Assembly (NCBI RefSeq): GCF_011745365.1
Contig: NW_024468909.1
Coordinates: 372,001 to 436,000, forward strand
Length of the DNA stretch: 64,000 nt
Origin: Cryphonectria parasitica EP155
Lineage: Eukaryota > Ascomycota > Sordariomycetes > Diaporthales > Cryphonectriaceae
Direction of reading: 5' to 3'
The position numbers and the translations under genes were made by a program. Of this stretch, positions 35,487 to 46,013 are shown one piece after another (within the stretch, counting starts at the first letter, position 1; each line of letters starts with the position of its first letter). The notes beneath the pieces were generated by a model. The model saw only the letters and a program-made list of their open reading frames with translations. It ran no database searches and was not told the DNA's origin.

Positions 35487-36212
35487 GCAGCCACCGCCGT
35501 ATACAGGACATGAATGAATAAATACTTGCTCCTGTGCAACGAGTGCTAATATACCTGGGTGCTGCGATTTCGGTCCGCACCAGTGCATGCCTAGACTCGG
35601 CATTAATAGCCCCTATACTTCTTCCCAAGCCAGTCCGCTTCGGAGGGGAAAAGTCTCAAGGGGGGAAATAAAAGAGTATTATAAACATACATAATGTTAT
35701 CCCTGGAAGGAATTGGACTGTCGGCGTTCGCATATCGGTGTTGGCCCCGCAACCACACGGCATGAAGGATGGTGGTTGGGATGGTCCGACGTGGGTGGGA
35801 ACTCCGATGGCTCGTGGTCAGGCGGGAGGGAATAGGTGTAGATGGAAGGGGAAAGGAAAATGAGCCCTTTGGGGCTGTGCTTGGGAAGGATGGAATAATA
35901 TATATACATATGTGTATGTATGTATGTGTGTGTGTGTGTGTGAGAAAAGAGAAAGAGAGAGTCTCTATTCGATAGCAATCAGCCTAACTTGCTCGTTGCG
36001 ACGGTGTTCCAAGGCGTGTGTGTGCGCGTCTAAGTCCTCTCAGACAGACGACCCAAGTCTTTTTCTTCCCCTGCGTCTTTGGAGAGAATATGAGACACAG
36101 AAACACCACATAATCAATCTGACATTACTTGTTTGTTCCTCTTTGACCAAATTCCATACTTTAGTTATATACTCAGACATCATTTTCCCTCGAAAAATTA
36201 AGACAAGCTACC
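34828..36212. other. Intergenic region between F-box and PP2C genes
   Basis: 3' flank of the F-box gene and promoter of the phosphatase gene. Contains a CT repeat (35457-35480) and a TG/TATG repeat (35912-35941). No supported coding sequence. Confidence 0.6.
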
Positions 36213-36760
36213 ATGCTCGCCCAAGCCTTCGCACCGCACAGGAGACTGGTTCTCGCCGGCTTGCCACGGCAGCTAAACCATGTAGTAGCAGCACGACAAG
36301 GCCTCCTCCCCTCAATTCCCATCTCCAAGGTGTCATCTTCGTCGTCAACAAGACGCACAATCGCCCTCCGCTTCTCTAGCACGAAGCATGGAGGGGAAGG
36401 AGAAACAAGGGCAGGAGGAGACCAGAGCGGTGGCAACAGGACACTGCTCATAGTGTCAGGCCTCGGAGTCACCTCGACTCTGGCCCTCATCCTCTTTTAC
36501 TCTTCTCCCTCTTCTTCCAAATCCAACACCACCATCACTACTACCGCCACCACTGTCCCCGTCCTAAGCGGCCAGCCCACCAACCAGCTCCATCTCGACT
36601 TCATCTCGGACGACCGAGAACTCACGCGCATCCTAACCCAGGAGGCCTACGCGCACGAGGTGAAGGGTGTGCCCGGCGTGTCGCGGTACCACGGCACACG
36701 CATCGCGTCCAACAGCCCCGTCGAGGATCATTTCCTGCACGGGACCTTTTCCTCGCCGTA

Positions 36761-36799
<39 letters not shown>

Positions 36800-38054
36800 A
36801 TCTTCTTCTGCTGCTGCTGCTGCTGCTACTGCTGCTCCTCATGGCCAGTCGCAGTCCGAGTCACAGTCGCACCCAGACTGGATGGCCTGGGGTGTGTTTG
36901 ACGGCCACGCAGGCTGGCAGATGTCAGACCACCTGACCCGCCAGCTCGTGCCCTTTGTGCGCCATCACCTCGCAGCAGCAGCAGCAGCAGCAGCACAGAG
37001 CCTCAACACCAGCACCAGTTCCGACACCGACCCCAACATCGACGCCGCCATCAAGGCCGCCTTCCTAGCCCTGGATGACGCCGTCACAAGCCAGGCGGCC
37101 GCGGAGGAAGTGGTGCGCAGCCAGGACCTCTCCTTTGCAGAGCGAGCCGCCAGGCTCGGCCTCGCGATGGCTGGATCCTGTGCGCTGCTGGCGCTGTATG
37201 ATCCCGAGACTCGCCGGCTGCGCGTCGCTAACTTGGGGGACTCGCGCGCCGTGTACGGGCGGCCCTCATCCTCGTCGTCGTCGTCGTCGTCATCTCGTAG
37301 TGAAGGAGGCGATGCAGCAGTAGGAGAAGCGTGGACGGCCGAGGCACTGACGGTCGATCAGACGGGCAGCAACGAGGACGAGGTGGCGCGGATCTACAGG
37401 GAGCACCCTGGCGAAGAAGGCATCGTCGCGGACGGCCGTGTGCTGGGGATCATGGTGTCACGGGCGCTAGGAGACGCGCGGTGGAAGTGGGATGCTGCGC
37501 TGCAGAAGGAGGTTGTGGAGAACTATCTGTTCAGAGAGTTGCCGGCGCGGTATCCCTTGAAGACGCCGCCGTATTTGACGGCTGAGCCGGTGATCACGAC
37601 GATGCGGGTCGAGAAGGCAGAAGGAAGGCCGAGTTTTGTCATTCTTGCCTCGGACGGGCTTTGGGATTGTGTTAGTAGCGAGCGGGCGGTGCGTTTGGTC
37701 GGGAACTGGATCGAGTGGCGGAGGGCTGGGGCGCCGGCAGGATGGGAGAAGAGGAAGGAGAAGAAGAAGAATATTGAGAAGGGAGATGAGGTCGAGAAAG
37801 GCTTTGGGAGGTTCGACGTGAAGCAGGAGATTGCAAAGGATGGTGACGAGACGGATACGTTCCGGGATGACAACGTCGCCGTGCATCTGGTCAGGAATGC
37901 GCTGGGCGGAGCCTGGTCTGAGGCCCTGGCCGCAAGGCTGACGTCGCAGGTGCCGGTGTCGAGGAACATGAGGGATGATGTGACTGTGCAGGTTGTCTTC
38001 TTTGATGATGACGACAATTCTGCGCCAGGCGGTGGTCAGGACAAGAGGCAGTGA
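36213..38054 (+). CDS. Mitochondrial PP2C-type protein phosphatase (pyruvate dehydrogenase phosphatase / Ptc5-like)
   Basis: Single exon, 613 residues, with a good context at the start codon. Residues 1-55 are basic and lack acidic residues, as in a mitochondrial targeting sequence. A membrane segment follows (LLIVSGLGVTSTLALILFY, about 71-91), suggesting inner-membrane anchoring toward the intermembrane space as in Ptc5. PP2C metal-binding motifs are in order: NSPVEDHF, WGVFDGHAGW (about 228-236), LRVANLGDSRAV, VSRALGDARW, ILASDGLWD (about 477-485) and MRDDVTVQVV. Between the first two motifs are Ser and Ala runs made of TCT/TTC and GCT repeats (36762-36837); two more runs occur near 36970-36995 (Ala) and 37268-37295 (Ser). 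It probably removes phosphate from the E1-alpha subunit of pyruvate dehydrogenase. PP2C family certain; substrate is inferred from the PDP-like sequence around YHGTRIASNSPVED. Confidence 0.9.
36762..36837. repeat. Trinucleotide-repeat tract in PP2C coding sequence (poly-Ser/poly-Ala)
   Basis: TTC/TCT triplets followed by GCT triplets encode about seventeen Ser and eight Ala residues, inserted between the N-terminal ED motif and the DGHAG motif of the phosphatase. Confidence 0.9.
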
Positions 38055-38776
38055 GGGGCTGGTTGTATATTCTTTGGGCAGCAGCATAGCAGTATCTTTG
38101 CTGGGGAAGAAAGTTGTGAAAGAGGGATATAGTATGGAAGACCTCATCGTCGTATGGTTGTTTCTTGGACTGGATTCATGGGTTATCTCATCTCGGAGGT
38201 ATAAGTTGAATGGTTTAACTCATCGCTGGCTATACGCTCGCTGGCTATACGCTCGTCCATTAATATTGTGCAACGACGACACTCAGCTTCAATACATTTT
38301 TGCCCACCGAGAAAACCGGGTGATCAGGGCCACGCTCGACCGATTCCGTAAGTAGTTTTGCAAACACCATCGCGGCCACGAAGCGTGCCACCTTTCCACT
38401 CTCCACCAACCTCGCAACAAACAAGCAATACACTAAAATATCCCAGCAATCACTTAAATCCAATAACCTTCTGCCACATGTCTAGGGAAGAAAGAGAAAA
38501 CCCCGCTTCGGAATTGCAGATCTTGGGTCCATCGATCATCCATCCATAATGAACGAACAGAACATGACAGAAAGAGAGAAAGAGAGAGGCAGGAATGGGA
38601 GAACCCACTGGCCCAGAATGATTTGCTCCAAGGAGCAGTGCATATGCATATCAACTCGTCTCAGCTGAGCCCGAAAAAAAGTAAAGAAGGAAAACAAAAG
38701 CAGCCAGGAAGGAGAGGGGAGGGCGTGGAGGGGCGGCAGAGCAGTAGAGAGTGGTCCAATCAAGGCTCCAGACACA
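38055..38776. other. 3' flank of the PP2C gene
   Basis: Contains a 15-16 bp direct tandem duplication (CGCTGGCTATACG unit, about 38223-38252). No supported coding sequence up to the LTR. Confidence 0.6.
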
Positions 38777-38781
38777 TTATA
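38777..38781. repeat. Left target-site duplication (TTATA) of solo LTR
   Basis: Five bases TTATA directly before the TG of the LTR; the same five bases follow the LTR at 39002-39006. Confidence 0.7.
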
Positions 38782-39001
38782 TGTTGAATAACGAACGTCT
38801 ATTGAAGCTTATCTCTTCTATTCTATGTACTGACGAGAGTCGTATATGCCCTCTTTTATCCTCAACTAGGCCCTGAGGGCCTGACTCGCCTTGAGGGATA
38901 TCTGAATCAGTCAATCCTCAAGGCGGCCGGAGGGCGGCACGGCGTGGCCGGACTGGCCGAGGAATGGCCGGAGCGGCCTGAATAGTGGCTTACATCCAAC
39001 A
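38782..39001. mobile_element. Solo LTR of a Ty1/copia-like retrotransposon
   Basis: 220 bp that begins TGTTGAATAACG and ends ATCCAACA, i.e. TG...CA ends with a short inverted repeat (TGTTGAA against TGTTGGA when the end is reversed), the pattern of fungal Ty1/copia LTRs. Perfect 5-bp duplications TTATA flank both sides. No primer-binding site, reverse transcriptase or second LTR follows, so the internal part was lost by recombination between LTRs. The inner part contains a 10-bp inverted repeat (38887-38896 and 38916-38925) and a GC-rich segment with repeated GGCCGGA words. Orientation is not determined. Sequence family can only be confirmed by finding other copies. Confidence 0.75.
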
Positions 39002-39006
39002 TTATA
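39002..39006. repeat. Right target-site duplication (TTATA) of solo LTR
   Basis: Five bases TTATA directly after the terminal CA of the LTR, identical to 38777-38781. Confidence 0.7.
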
Positions 39007-42000
39007 AGTGAGTGTTGCACAACAAATCTAGAGCATACAGAAGCCCCCTCCCCCTGTCCCCATCATGGAATGAATTTGTACAGTTCGGAGAGAAGTGTGG
39101 GGAGAAGAAGCGTCAAAAAGAGGGAAGGCAAGGCGGACAAGGTTAGAGGCGGCCGTCAACGCACAGAAAGACAGACAGATAGCAAGATTGTAATAGAGAG
39201 AGAGAGCAGGGCAGAGAGAGAAAGAGCGAGAAATACAGAGACAGAGAGGGAAAAGAAAGGAGGACCTACAAAGTCGAGAACAAGCGACATCCATGCCTCC
39301 TGGTTCGGCTGGAGCTGCCTACCGGGCCATGTTGTAGCATCCGACAATAGTCACCTCTTTTTCTTCTCTATTTTCTACCAGTACTCCCCTTCCCGTATCA
39401 GTATCATTCCTCCAATCACCTATCTCGTTCTTCTTCGTGACAACGTAGACCTGAATTAATATGTATGTTATCAGTTTCAAGGCTATGATGGCTTTTAGGT
39501 TCCATCATTTCCCTCTCGACTATAGTCGACAACCTTTCGCCTTACGATTGATAAATACGACGGCTATAGTAGCATTTGGGGCAATAATAAAAAAAAGAAG
39601 ACCCGTGTCAGTAAGTTGCCAGGCGGTGAGGTGCCTGGGTCAGGCCATCCTTGGAGCCGAACTCCCAGCCAGAAGCAACATTCGTGCTGCCTGCATGAGC
39701 TCATCTAGGGGAAGGCAGGGTAGAGGAATGACCTGCCAGTACCCTTACAGTGTGAGAGGGTACCTCTATACTTTTGTCTCAAGGCCGCGAGACTTGCGTG
39801 TCCATCAAACAGTCTGGAACATTGGCTCAAGGTCGTGGAACATGAAAAAAAAATTTCCCCTCTTTCTTTTTTCTTCTTCTTACCTATGTAGTTAGACTGA
39901 TCAGGGAGACTTGGGAGCACGAGGTCTCTGTGGACAGTCTTCTCTTGTCCTCTGGCTAGGTTTTGATTTTCCTTGCCCCGAAGCCAGCCTTGTATGCATT
40001 CCTGGCTGCTCGTCTTAGTTTTCACCGGTTTGACTTGAATACTGGGGCGTGTGTGGAGTGAAGGGATAAAAGTGATATCTCATTTCCTATGTCCCATCCG
40101 AGACCTGATCAGTACTTCCGAGACAGGATCGTTATTTTCTCTCTGAAAATGATCAACAAATAAGAAAGAAAAAAAGACATGAGCGCATCTGGGTATAGAT
40201 TCGCGAGGGTGGCATAGAGCCCTTCGTACTTGCTTTTGATCTAGACTTTGCTGGCGTGTGTAGCCTCGCTATACCAAGATAGGATGGTCATGCATACAGA
40301 GAGAGAGGACTTGGACCTCTTATTCGAGGATGACGGGGGCGGATACCAACAGGATCTCTTGTGATGGGCCGACGTGCCAGCAAATACCACCGCCAGCACA
40401 CCTTGACACCCCCCTCCCTTTCTCTGGGATGCCCACCCCTCGGGCGCACTGCATAACAAGTATCACACCTACTAAAGTATTCGCTCCTCTTGACTGCTTT
40501 TTCCTGAGTTCCCGTAAGCAATTGTGTGGGGACCCCAAACTGGGTTTTTTCTTCTGTTTTCCATCTTCTTCTCATGGAAGCCTTGGGTGCCGTTGCCGAT
40601 CAGTCCAGTGTGATCGCCTTCTTGTCCGCCAAAAATAGACAAACTAGTATTTCCCGACCTTTGCAACGTACATATCTCAATCTGGCACATCGCAGCGGGT
40701 ATTTCCTCATCAAAAACCGATCTTTCAGAAGAGAGGTGTGGAGACCGGGGTCCTAAACCGGGTCGCTGGGAATTGCCGGCGCCTTACTTATCACTCACAC
40801 TGCTCTCTTCCCTCTCGTTCTCTTCTCTTTCTCTCTCTCACACTAGGTGTGTAAGGGAGAGAGTGCACTGTCCAGGGAGTGTCTTGACGATACGTAATGA
40901 AGCAGAGGGGTTGCATTTTGTGGGGCCGAAGCGAAGGAGACATCCGAATCCCCACGCCATACTTCTCATATACTCTCCTTTGCCTCATCCTCCTATCGGA
41001 TTCTCAGCTACTAGGTTTACATAATTAGCATGTAAATAAAAGTATCAAAAGAAATGAGCAATAAGAAAAGAAGGCGTTCTATAATTGCGTCAGAATAGAA
41101 ATGCATTCTGTTATGCCGGAAAAAGCAAGCCATCTTGACAATAGACAGACAAACAGATATCAGCATGCATTCATTATTGACCCATGTCGAAAGTCTATTT
41201 TGATCCTGTCCGTTGGATGATTTCCAGTTGAGGTGGGCCTGTGGCTTGAAGACGCGGCCTCTCAATGGCAAAGTAGGCTCCCAAATCGAGCTCAAGTCAA
41301 GAAAAACTAAGTATAATGTGTCAGCCCACCCTTGTCCCCGGATCTATGCCCGCTCTAGCCCAACCATAAGAGTTTATGTGGCATACAAGGTGGGGAATGA
41401 GAGCTTGATCTTGCATAAGTGAGGCGAGTCGAGTGTGAGCGATCCCCTACGTGTTGTGCTCACCTCCTCCTGCTGCTGATGATCATCTTTGCTGGGTCTT
41501 CTTCGTTTGAAGAGAGCCAACGTGGTTACTGGCTGTAACGACCTTTACCAAGTAACTCGAGCTACTTTGAGTGCTATAGCAACTGTACAAGAGACCATAC
41601 CTACTTAATTAGCTAGAGGGTGTTTCTGGTTGAGCTGCCTAGACTCTATTGATATTTTTGCCCACCCCTCTCATGTTCCTTCTCTCAGCTTGACCTGATG
41701 TACATTGTGTTTTGGCTGCGGCTGAAAGCCACAGCATCCACATAAACTTTAAAGTACACACAACAAGTCGATCTATCACTTGACACTCCTGAACACCTCC
41801 TCAGAAGAGAATATTACCATATTAGGATAATGACAAACCTGTACATGTTAGGTTAGAGTTGTGATTCTTGCCAAACTTGCATGATGGCATCAAGTTTCTG
41901 AGAGCTCTGACCCACCCTGTAGATGTCAACTGCTATCCGGGATGGCAGACCCATTGTGTGATTGTGACCATCTTTACAAGGCCTAGGAGGAGGCTGAAGG

Positions 42001-42446
42001 CGGTACTCTCGACCTCACTCCACACACACTCCATGTTTAAGAGGAACTAGAACCTCATCTTGACAATCGAAATCATCATCGTGACATCAGGCCTCGTGAG
42101 ATGCTTGATAAGTCCTTTATCTAATACGAGGTCTACCACCCCCACGTTGTCTCTCTGCTCATCAGGCATGATACTTGAATACTTCACTGTGCTGCACTGG
42201 CCTCCTGAGGTCTCTGCCCGTCTGCATTCGCAAGGACATGCACAGTGTAGTGCCCAACTCTTGTCGTGACTTATACCCAAATGTCTTGTCAACACAACCC
42301 TGTATCATGCAGGTTAGAAGCAGTTCGTGTCTGCAGGTCTGCCCTCGAGGTAGCAGTGGCTAGTTCTGCATAGACAGAAATTGATTTTTGCTTTTCCCTT
42401 CGCCTTGGTTTCTCAATCTTCAGCAAGCCCTGTTATTTCTCTTGGG
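39007..42446. other. Intergenic region without a supported gene
   Basis: Purine-rich low-complexity DNA at 39100-39270, then mixed sequence. Open frames are short with no recognisable domain. The region is bounded on the left by the solo LTR and on the right by the probable promoter of the SUMO-site gene. Confidence 0.55.
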
Positions 42447-42453
42447 TATAAAA
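42447..42453 (+). promoter_or_regulatory. TATA box (TATAAAA) at the head of a spliced leader
   Basis: TATAAAA followed 110-180 bp later by a canonical intron candidate (42562..42624, GTAAGT to CCAAAG) and then CACAACATGG at 42625-42634. This looks like the core promoter and 5'-leader intron of a transcript running toward the gene at 43.4 kb. Confidence 0.45.
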
Positions 42454-42561
42454 TCTTGCCTCCTTCCCGGGTCTTTGCTGCTTCGTCAAGGCTATTGTCT
42501 ACAAGCTTCGACATCTGGTTGACAGATGTTAGTCTTTGAGCATTGACAGCAACAAAGCTTG

Positions 42562-42624
42562 GTAAGTCTGGTTTAATTACTCCTACTCAGTCACTGTAAT
42601 TGTCATCAATGTTTCATTCCAAAG
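42562..42624 (+). other. Probable 5'-UTR intron and following short ORF (42631 onward)
   Basis: The GTAAGT donor and AAAG acceptor frame a 63-bp intron. Directly after it an ATG at 42631 in good context opens a 71-codon frame ending at 42846. The peptide has no recognisable domain. Between 42631 and 43402 the sequence is pyrimidine-rich with several other acceptor-like sites, so this stretch may hold further leader exons and upstream ORFs, or a short coding exon that I could not join in frame. Several exon arrangements are possible. Confidence 0.3.
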
Positions 42625-43401
42625 CACAACATGGGCTCTGCATTACCAGGAGATCCTGAGTCTCTGTACTTATTGATTGGCTTCCATCACAATTTAAAAT
42701 CAACACCGGCGCTCTCTGCAGTGTCGGGTGCTCTTCGATGCCATCTGTACCCTCACAAGCACCACTGTCTTGGCTGTTGTTCACTACCTCAGTGGACCTA
42801 CCTCTGTCACATCCACTCGTTCAACCCTCAATCAGGACTTGTATAGCCTCTGGACCTACCCTTGTTTCTCTCTCTTTCAAATGCTGCGTACTTCTTTTCG
42901 CCCATCAACGAGCCTCTGTGGCTGGTTTCAGTGACACGCTCAACTATCTCACCGTTGCTTTCTTTATCTCGTTCTTTTTGTCCGAACCCACCCGGGCCTG
43001 ATACTGGTTTCCGTCCGTTGAAATCGAGTTTACCTTCCTGTTTGTCCTTGAGCATAAGTGTCCACTGACCGACTCTGGTGAAGGTACCAATCATCTCAGA
43101 GCGGGTTTTCGCACCAACAAGACACAAGGCTTTCCTGAAAAGAAAGCAACAGAAACCTGACCAGGAACTCCCTGGTTTGGAAACAGCAACAAATTCCCTA
43201 TCTGGCATCTACAACAGCCTGGGTACGTCTTCCCCCATCTCCTCGCCCCGCCTCACCACCTGACCTAATTACTTCCTAACTGCACTACATCACCCTTCTC
43301 TCCTCTTGAATGATGCACTGCCTGTCGTTCTTTGGACGACGCAGTGAAAGTGCTTCTTATCGCCTTTGCTGGCAGCTTGTGCGACGTATACTTGTACTGG
43401 C

Positions 43402-46013
43402 ATGGCGCAAGTCGGTCAAGACGGAACGCCGTGCAGCATCTTGCAGCAGGTCAATAAGAGGCAAACCAGCGGTGAGAGGGTCTGGAGTGAATTTCACTCG
43501 CTGGCACCTCTGACAGTCAGGCAGGTGGCAGACTTGCTGCATGGTATTTTACGCTACATGACGGAGCAGGTGACATCAACCTTGAAGAAGGAGGACGAAG
43601 GAACTAATTGATGTCAAGATGGAGATCTGAAGACTGCCTGACTGGCTAACTATATCAATACGCATAGGGGATACCGAAAATGTCTGACGGTCGCCATAAG
43701 TCTGTCTGCAAGCATAAATGCTCGCCTGAGCTGCACGCCTACTTTGAAAGGATCTTGATCGCTATCACTGGCGATTTTTTTCAAGCCCTGCCGCTTTCTT
43801 GTCGCCAGAAAATCATCAGTGCAGTTCTCAAGGTTGAAGACACGGTTGACGAGAACATGATAGAAATTAATAGTATCAAGGAGGCAAGCTCATTTTTCTC
43901 CTTTTCAGCCCTCCACCGTCGTCCAGTGCCCATCCTATGTTCCTTAGGCCACGACTTGGGTCCCCCATCTCCCAAAGGGGATGATAATCAATTACTTACA
44001 AATTCCTTCTCTCCCTCTAGGAGATGGATGACCTTCCCAACGCCTCAGGAAGTGGCCCCGAGGACATGTTCATTACGACCTCCGGACCAGTGTCCCCAGC
44101 CCTCGCCCTCGTCGACTCCCAAGACTCTGTTGGCGAACATTCCGCTGTGTCCCTTCCTTCTGGTGGAAACCAGCAGAATATCTCCAGCAGCGTCATCAAA
44201 TTGGCCTCTGGAACGTCTGGCAGCCAGGAGACAGGTACCCCCAGCGTTCCGCCTATGATCAGCCCTCTGTCTGATACCTTCCTTGAGGAGCTCGAGTTCG
44301 GCATGTTGATGACCAATCATACTCCTCTTCACAAGGTGGAAGACAGTCATGACCTGAGTCCGACCTCTGTCAAGATGGAGGACACTGACAATCTACCTAC
44401 GGCTCTTTTCAAGATGGAAATCATCCACGACCTACCAATGGAACCTCTCAAGAAAGAAGACACTCAAGGCCTGCCTATGACTCCTATTAAGATGGAGGAC
44501 GTCCATGACCTTCCCATGATGCCTTCTAGTCAGGAGAGCATAAACTACGGCTTATCGTTGCTTGATGGGACACTATCTCCAGAGAATATCCACTTCAAGG
44601 CTCCTGCGAGCCCTCAGGAGATACCAAGCTCTGACCAATACGAGTCAAGCGCGTTCACCTTCAGTGACCCTGCCGAGGAATACTTTTCCTCCAGGAGCCA
44701 AGTGATGGTGTCGAGCCCATTTCCCTCTCCCTCCACTTTCCCCAGCCAGGAGGCTGGCCAGGCACACGACGGCACGGGCGATAGCCATCTGGAAGAAGTT
44801 GGGGCCGACTTGGGTGCCCACGACGACCAACTTGCTCGCCTTTCTGGTCTGGGACAATGTCGCCATCTACCCTCTACCCTTCTTCATGTCGAGAGTACTG
44901 GAGGCCAGGAAACAAGGGATTCCACCGAAAGCGACTCCCATGGAGTAGACGCCATCGTGGCTGGTCTGAACGAGAACGAGAACCTGCAGCAGAATGGACT
45001 ACAAAGCAACAGCAGTCCCCCAGCCCACAACCCATCCGCCCAACCAAGCCGCCTTCGATGGCAGGGCAGACCCACCAACTGCAACAGAGCTCGAGCAGCC
45101 GCCGTCAGACGTCTCCGCCGTCTCCGACACTCCCTTCCCGGCCGAAACGAGCCTGGGTTCGTGCCATTCGGTTCTGAGGGCGTGGCCAGCGCCGCCCAGG
45201 GGAACCGCTGGCCGATCGATCGACGTCTCATGGAGCAGATTATTGCGGCGGAGCGCGGCGTCGGCGTCGAGGGCGAGTACGGCCGACGGGTCGGGCTGAG
45301 CTACAAGGCTATCAAGGGCAAGTATGACGAGTGGAAATCGGCCGAGTCTACTCTGCGGGGTATCAAGCGCTGCTACCAGCTTCCCAAGGAGCATCGCGAG
45401 CGCAAGCCTACCTGGGGACCTGAGCACGTACGTAAGAAAATCTTTTCTTCTCTTTCCTTCTCTCATCACCACTAAAATGCCCCTTGTGTGAGTCCGACCG
45501 TTCTACGCAGCTATATAGGCCACAGCCGTTTCCAGTCAGCGGGGAGTGGTCACTCCTTTTAGCTGTCGCATACCTCTTGCTTATATCTAGCGCCCATTTA
45601 TCATGGTGGTTCTTATTTTACTTTGTTAAAACACGAATTGAATGTGTATGTGATTAACATTGAACTTGTTCCTCCAGCGGGAAGCACTCGTCCACGCTGT
45701 GCCGCTCTACACAGGCATAAACGGCAAGATCTCATGGCTTGCGGTGGCCAAGTACATCAAAGAGCACACTGGCAAACCGTTCGGCGTGGGGACGGTGGCT
45801 AAGGAATATAATCGTCTTCCCCAAGACGAAAAGTGCATCAAATGTGAAGACAAGGTGACTACGCAAGAGCTAGGAAAGGCGGAGGATGAAGATTACAGTG
45901 GTGATGATGAAGATGGCATGATTGATGTTGAAGAGAATGATGGTGATGATGAAGATGGCATGATTGATGTTGAAGAGAATGATGATGATGATGAAGAAGG
46001 CTATATCAATTAA
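43402..46013 (+). CDS. Unrecognised protein with tandem SUMO-acceptor-like repeats, Myb/SANT-like modules and acidic SIM-like tail
   Basis: Exons read as 43402..43569, 43668..43883, 44021..45427 and 45678..46013 (708 residues). The first intron has a GCTAAC branch site. The second would be a GC-AG intron (donor GCAAGC at 43884), needed because the frame is otherwise closed. Residues coded at 44333-44527 are five 13-residue repeats, KVEDSHDLSPTSV through KMEDVHDLPMMPS. Lys-1, Glu-3 and Leu-8 are constant, and the preceding residue is V, F, L or I, giving four psi-K-x-E SUMO-acceptor consensus sites. Further matches are LKVE, IKEE (formed across the GC-AG splice) and IKCE. Near the end two helix-rich Trp-led segments (NRWPIDRRLMEQII to YKAIKGKYDEWK, and TWGPEH to VAKYIKEHTGK and VAKEYNRL) resemble Myb/SANT or trihelix folds. 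The tail has two DDEDGMIDVEEND units. Likely a nuclear DNA-binding or chromatin protein. N-terminal exons are the least certain part; 44024 is a possible later start. Confidence 0.6.
44333..44527 (+). repeat. Five 39-bp coding repeats (13-residue SUMO-acceptor-like units)
   Basis: Units start at 44333, 44372, 44411, 44450 and 44489. DNA identity between units is modest while Lys, Glu, Leu and mostly Asp-Leu-Pro are kept, suggesting that the array is old and its amino-acid pattern is under selection. Confidence 0.85.
45903..45986 (+). repeat. Two tandem 42-bp coding repeats, acidic SIM-like units
   Basis: 45903-45944 and 45945-45986 are almost identical and each encodes DDEDGMIDVEEND plus one residue (G or D). 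The near-identity implies a recent duplication. Confidence 0.9.

Noticed and set aside
38782..39001. Considered as a MITE or DNA transposon because of internal inverted repeats
   Set aside because: Terminal bases are TG...CA with a 5-bp target duplication and only a very short terminal inverted repeat, which fits an LTR better than a MITE.
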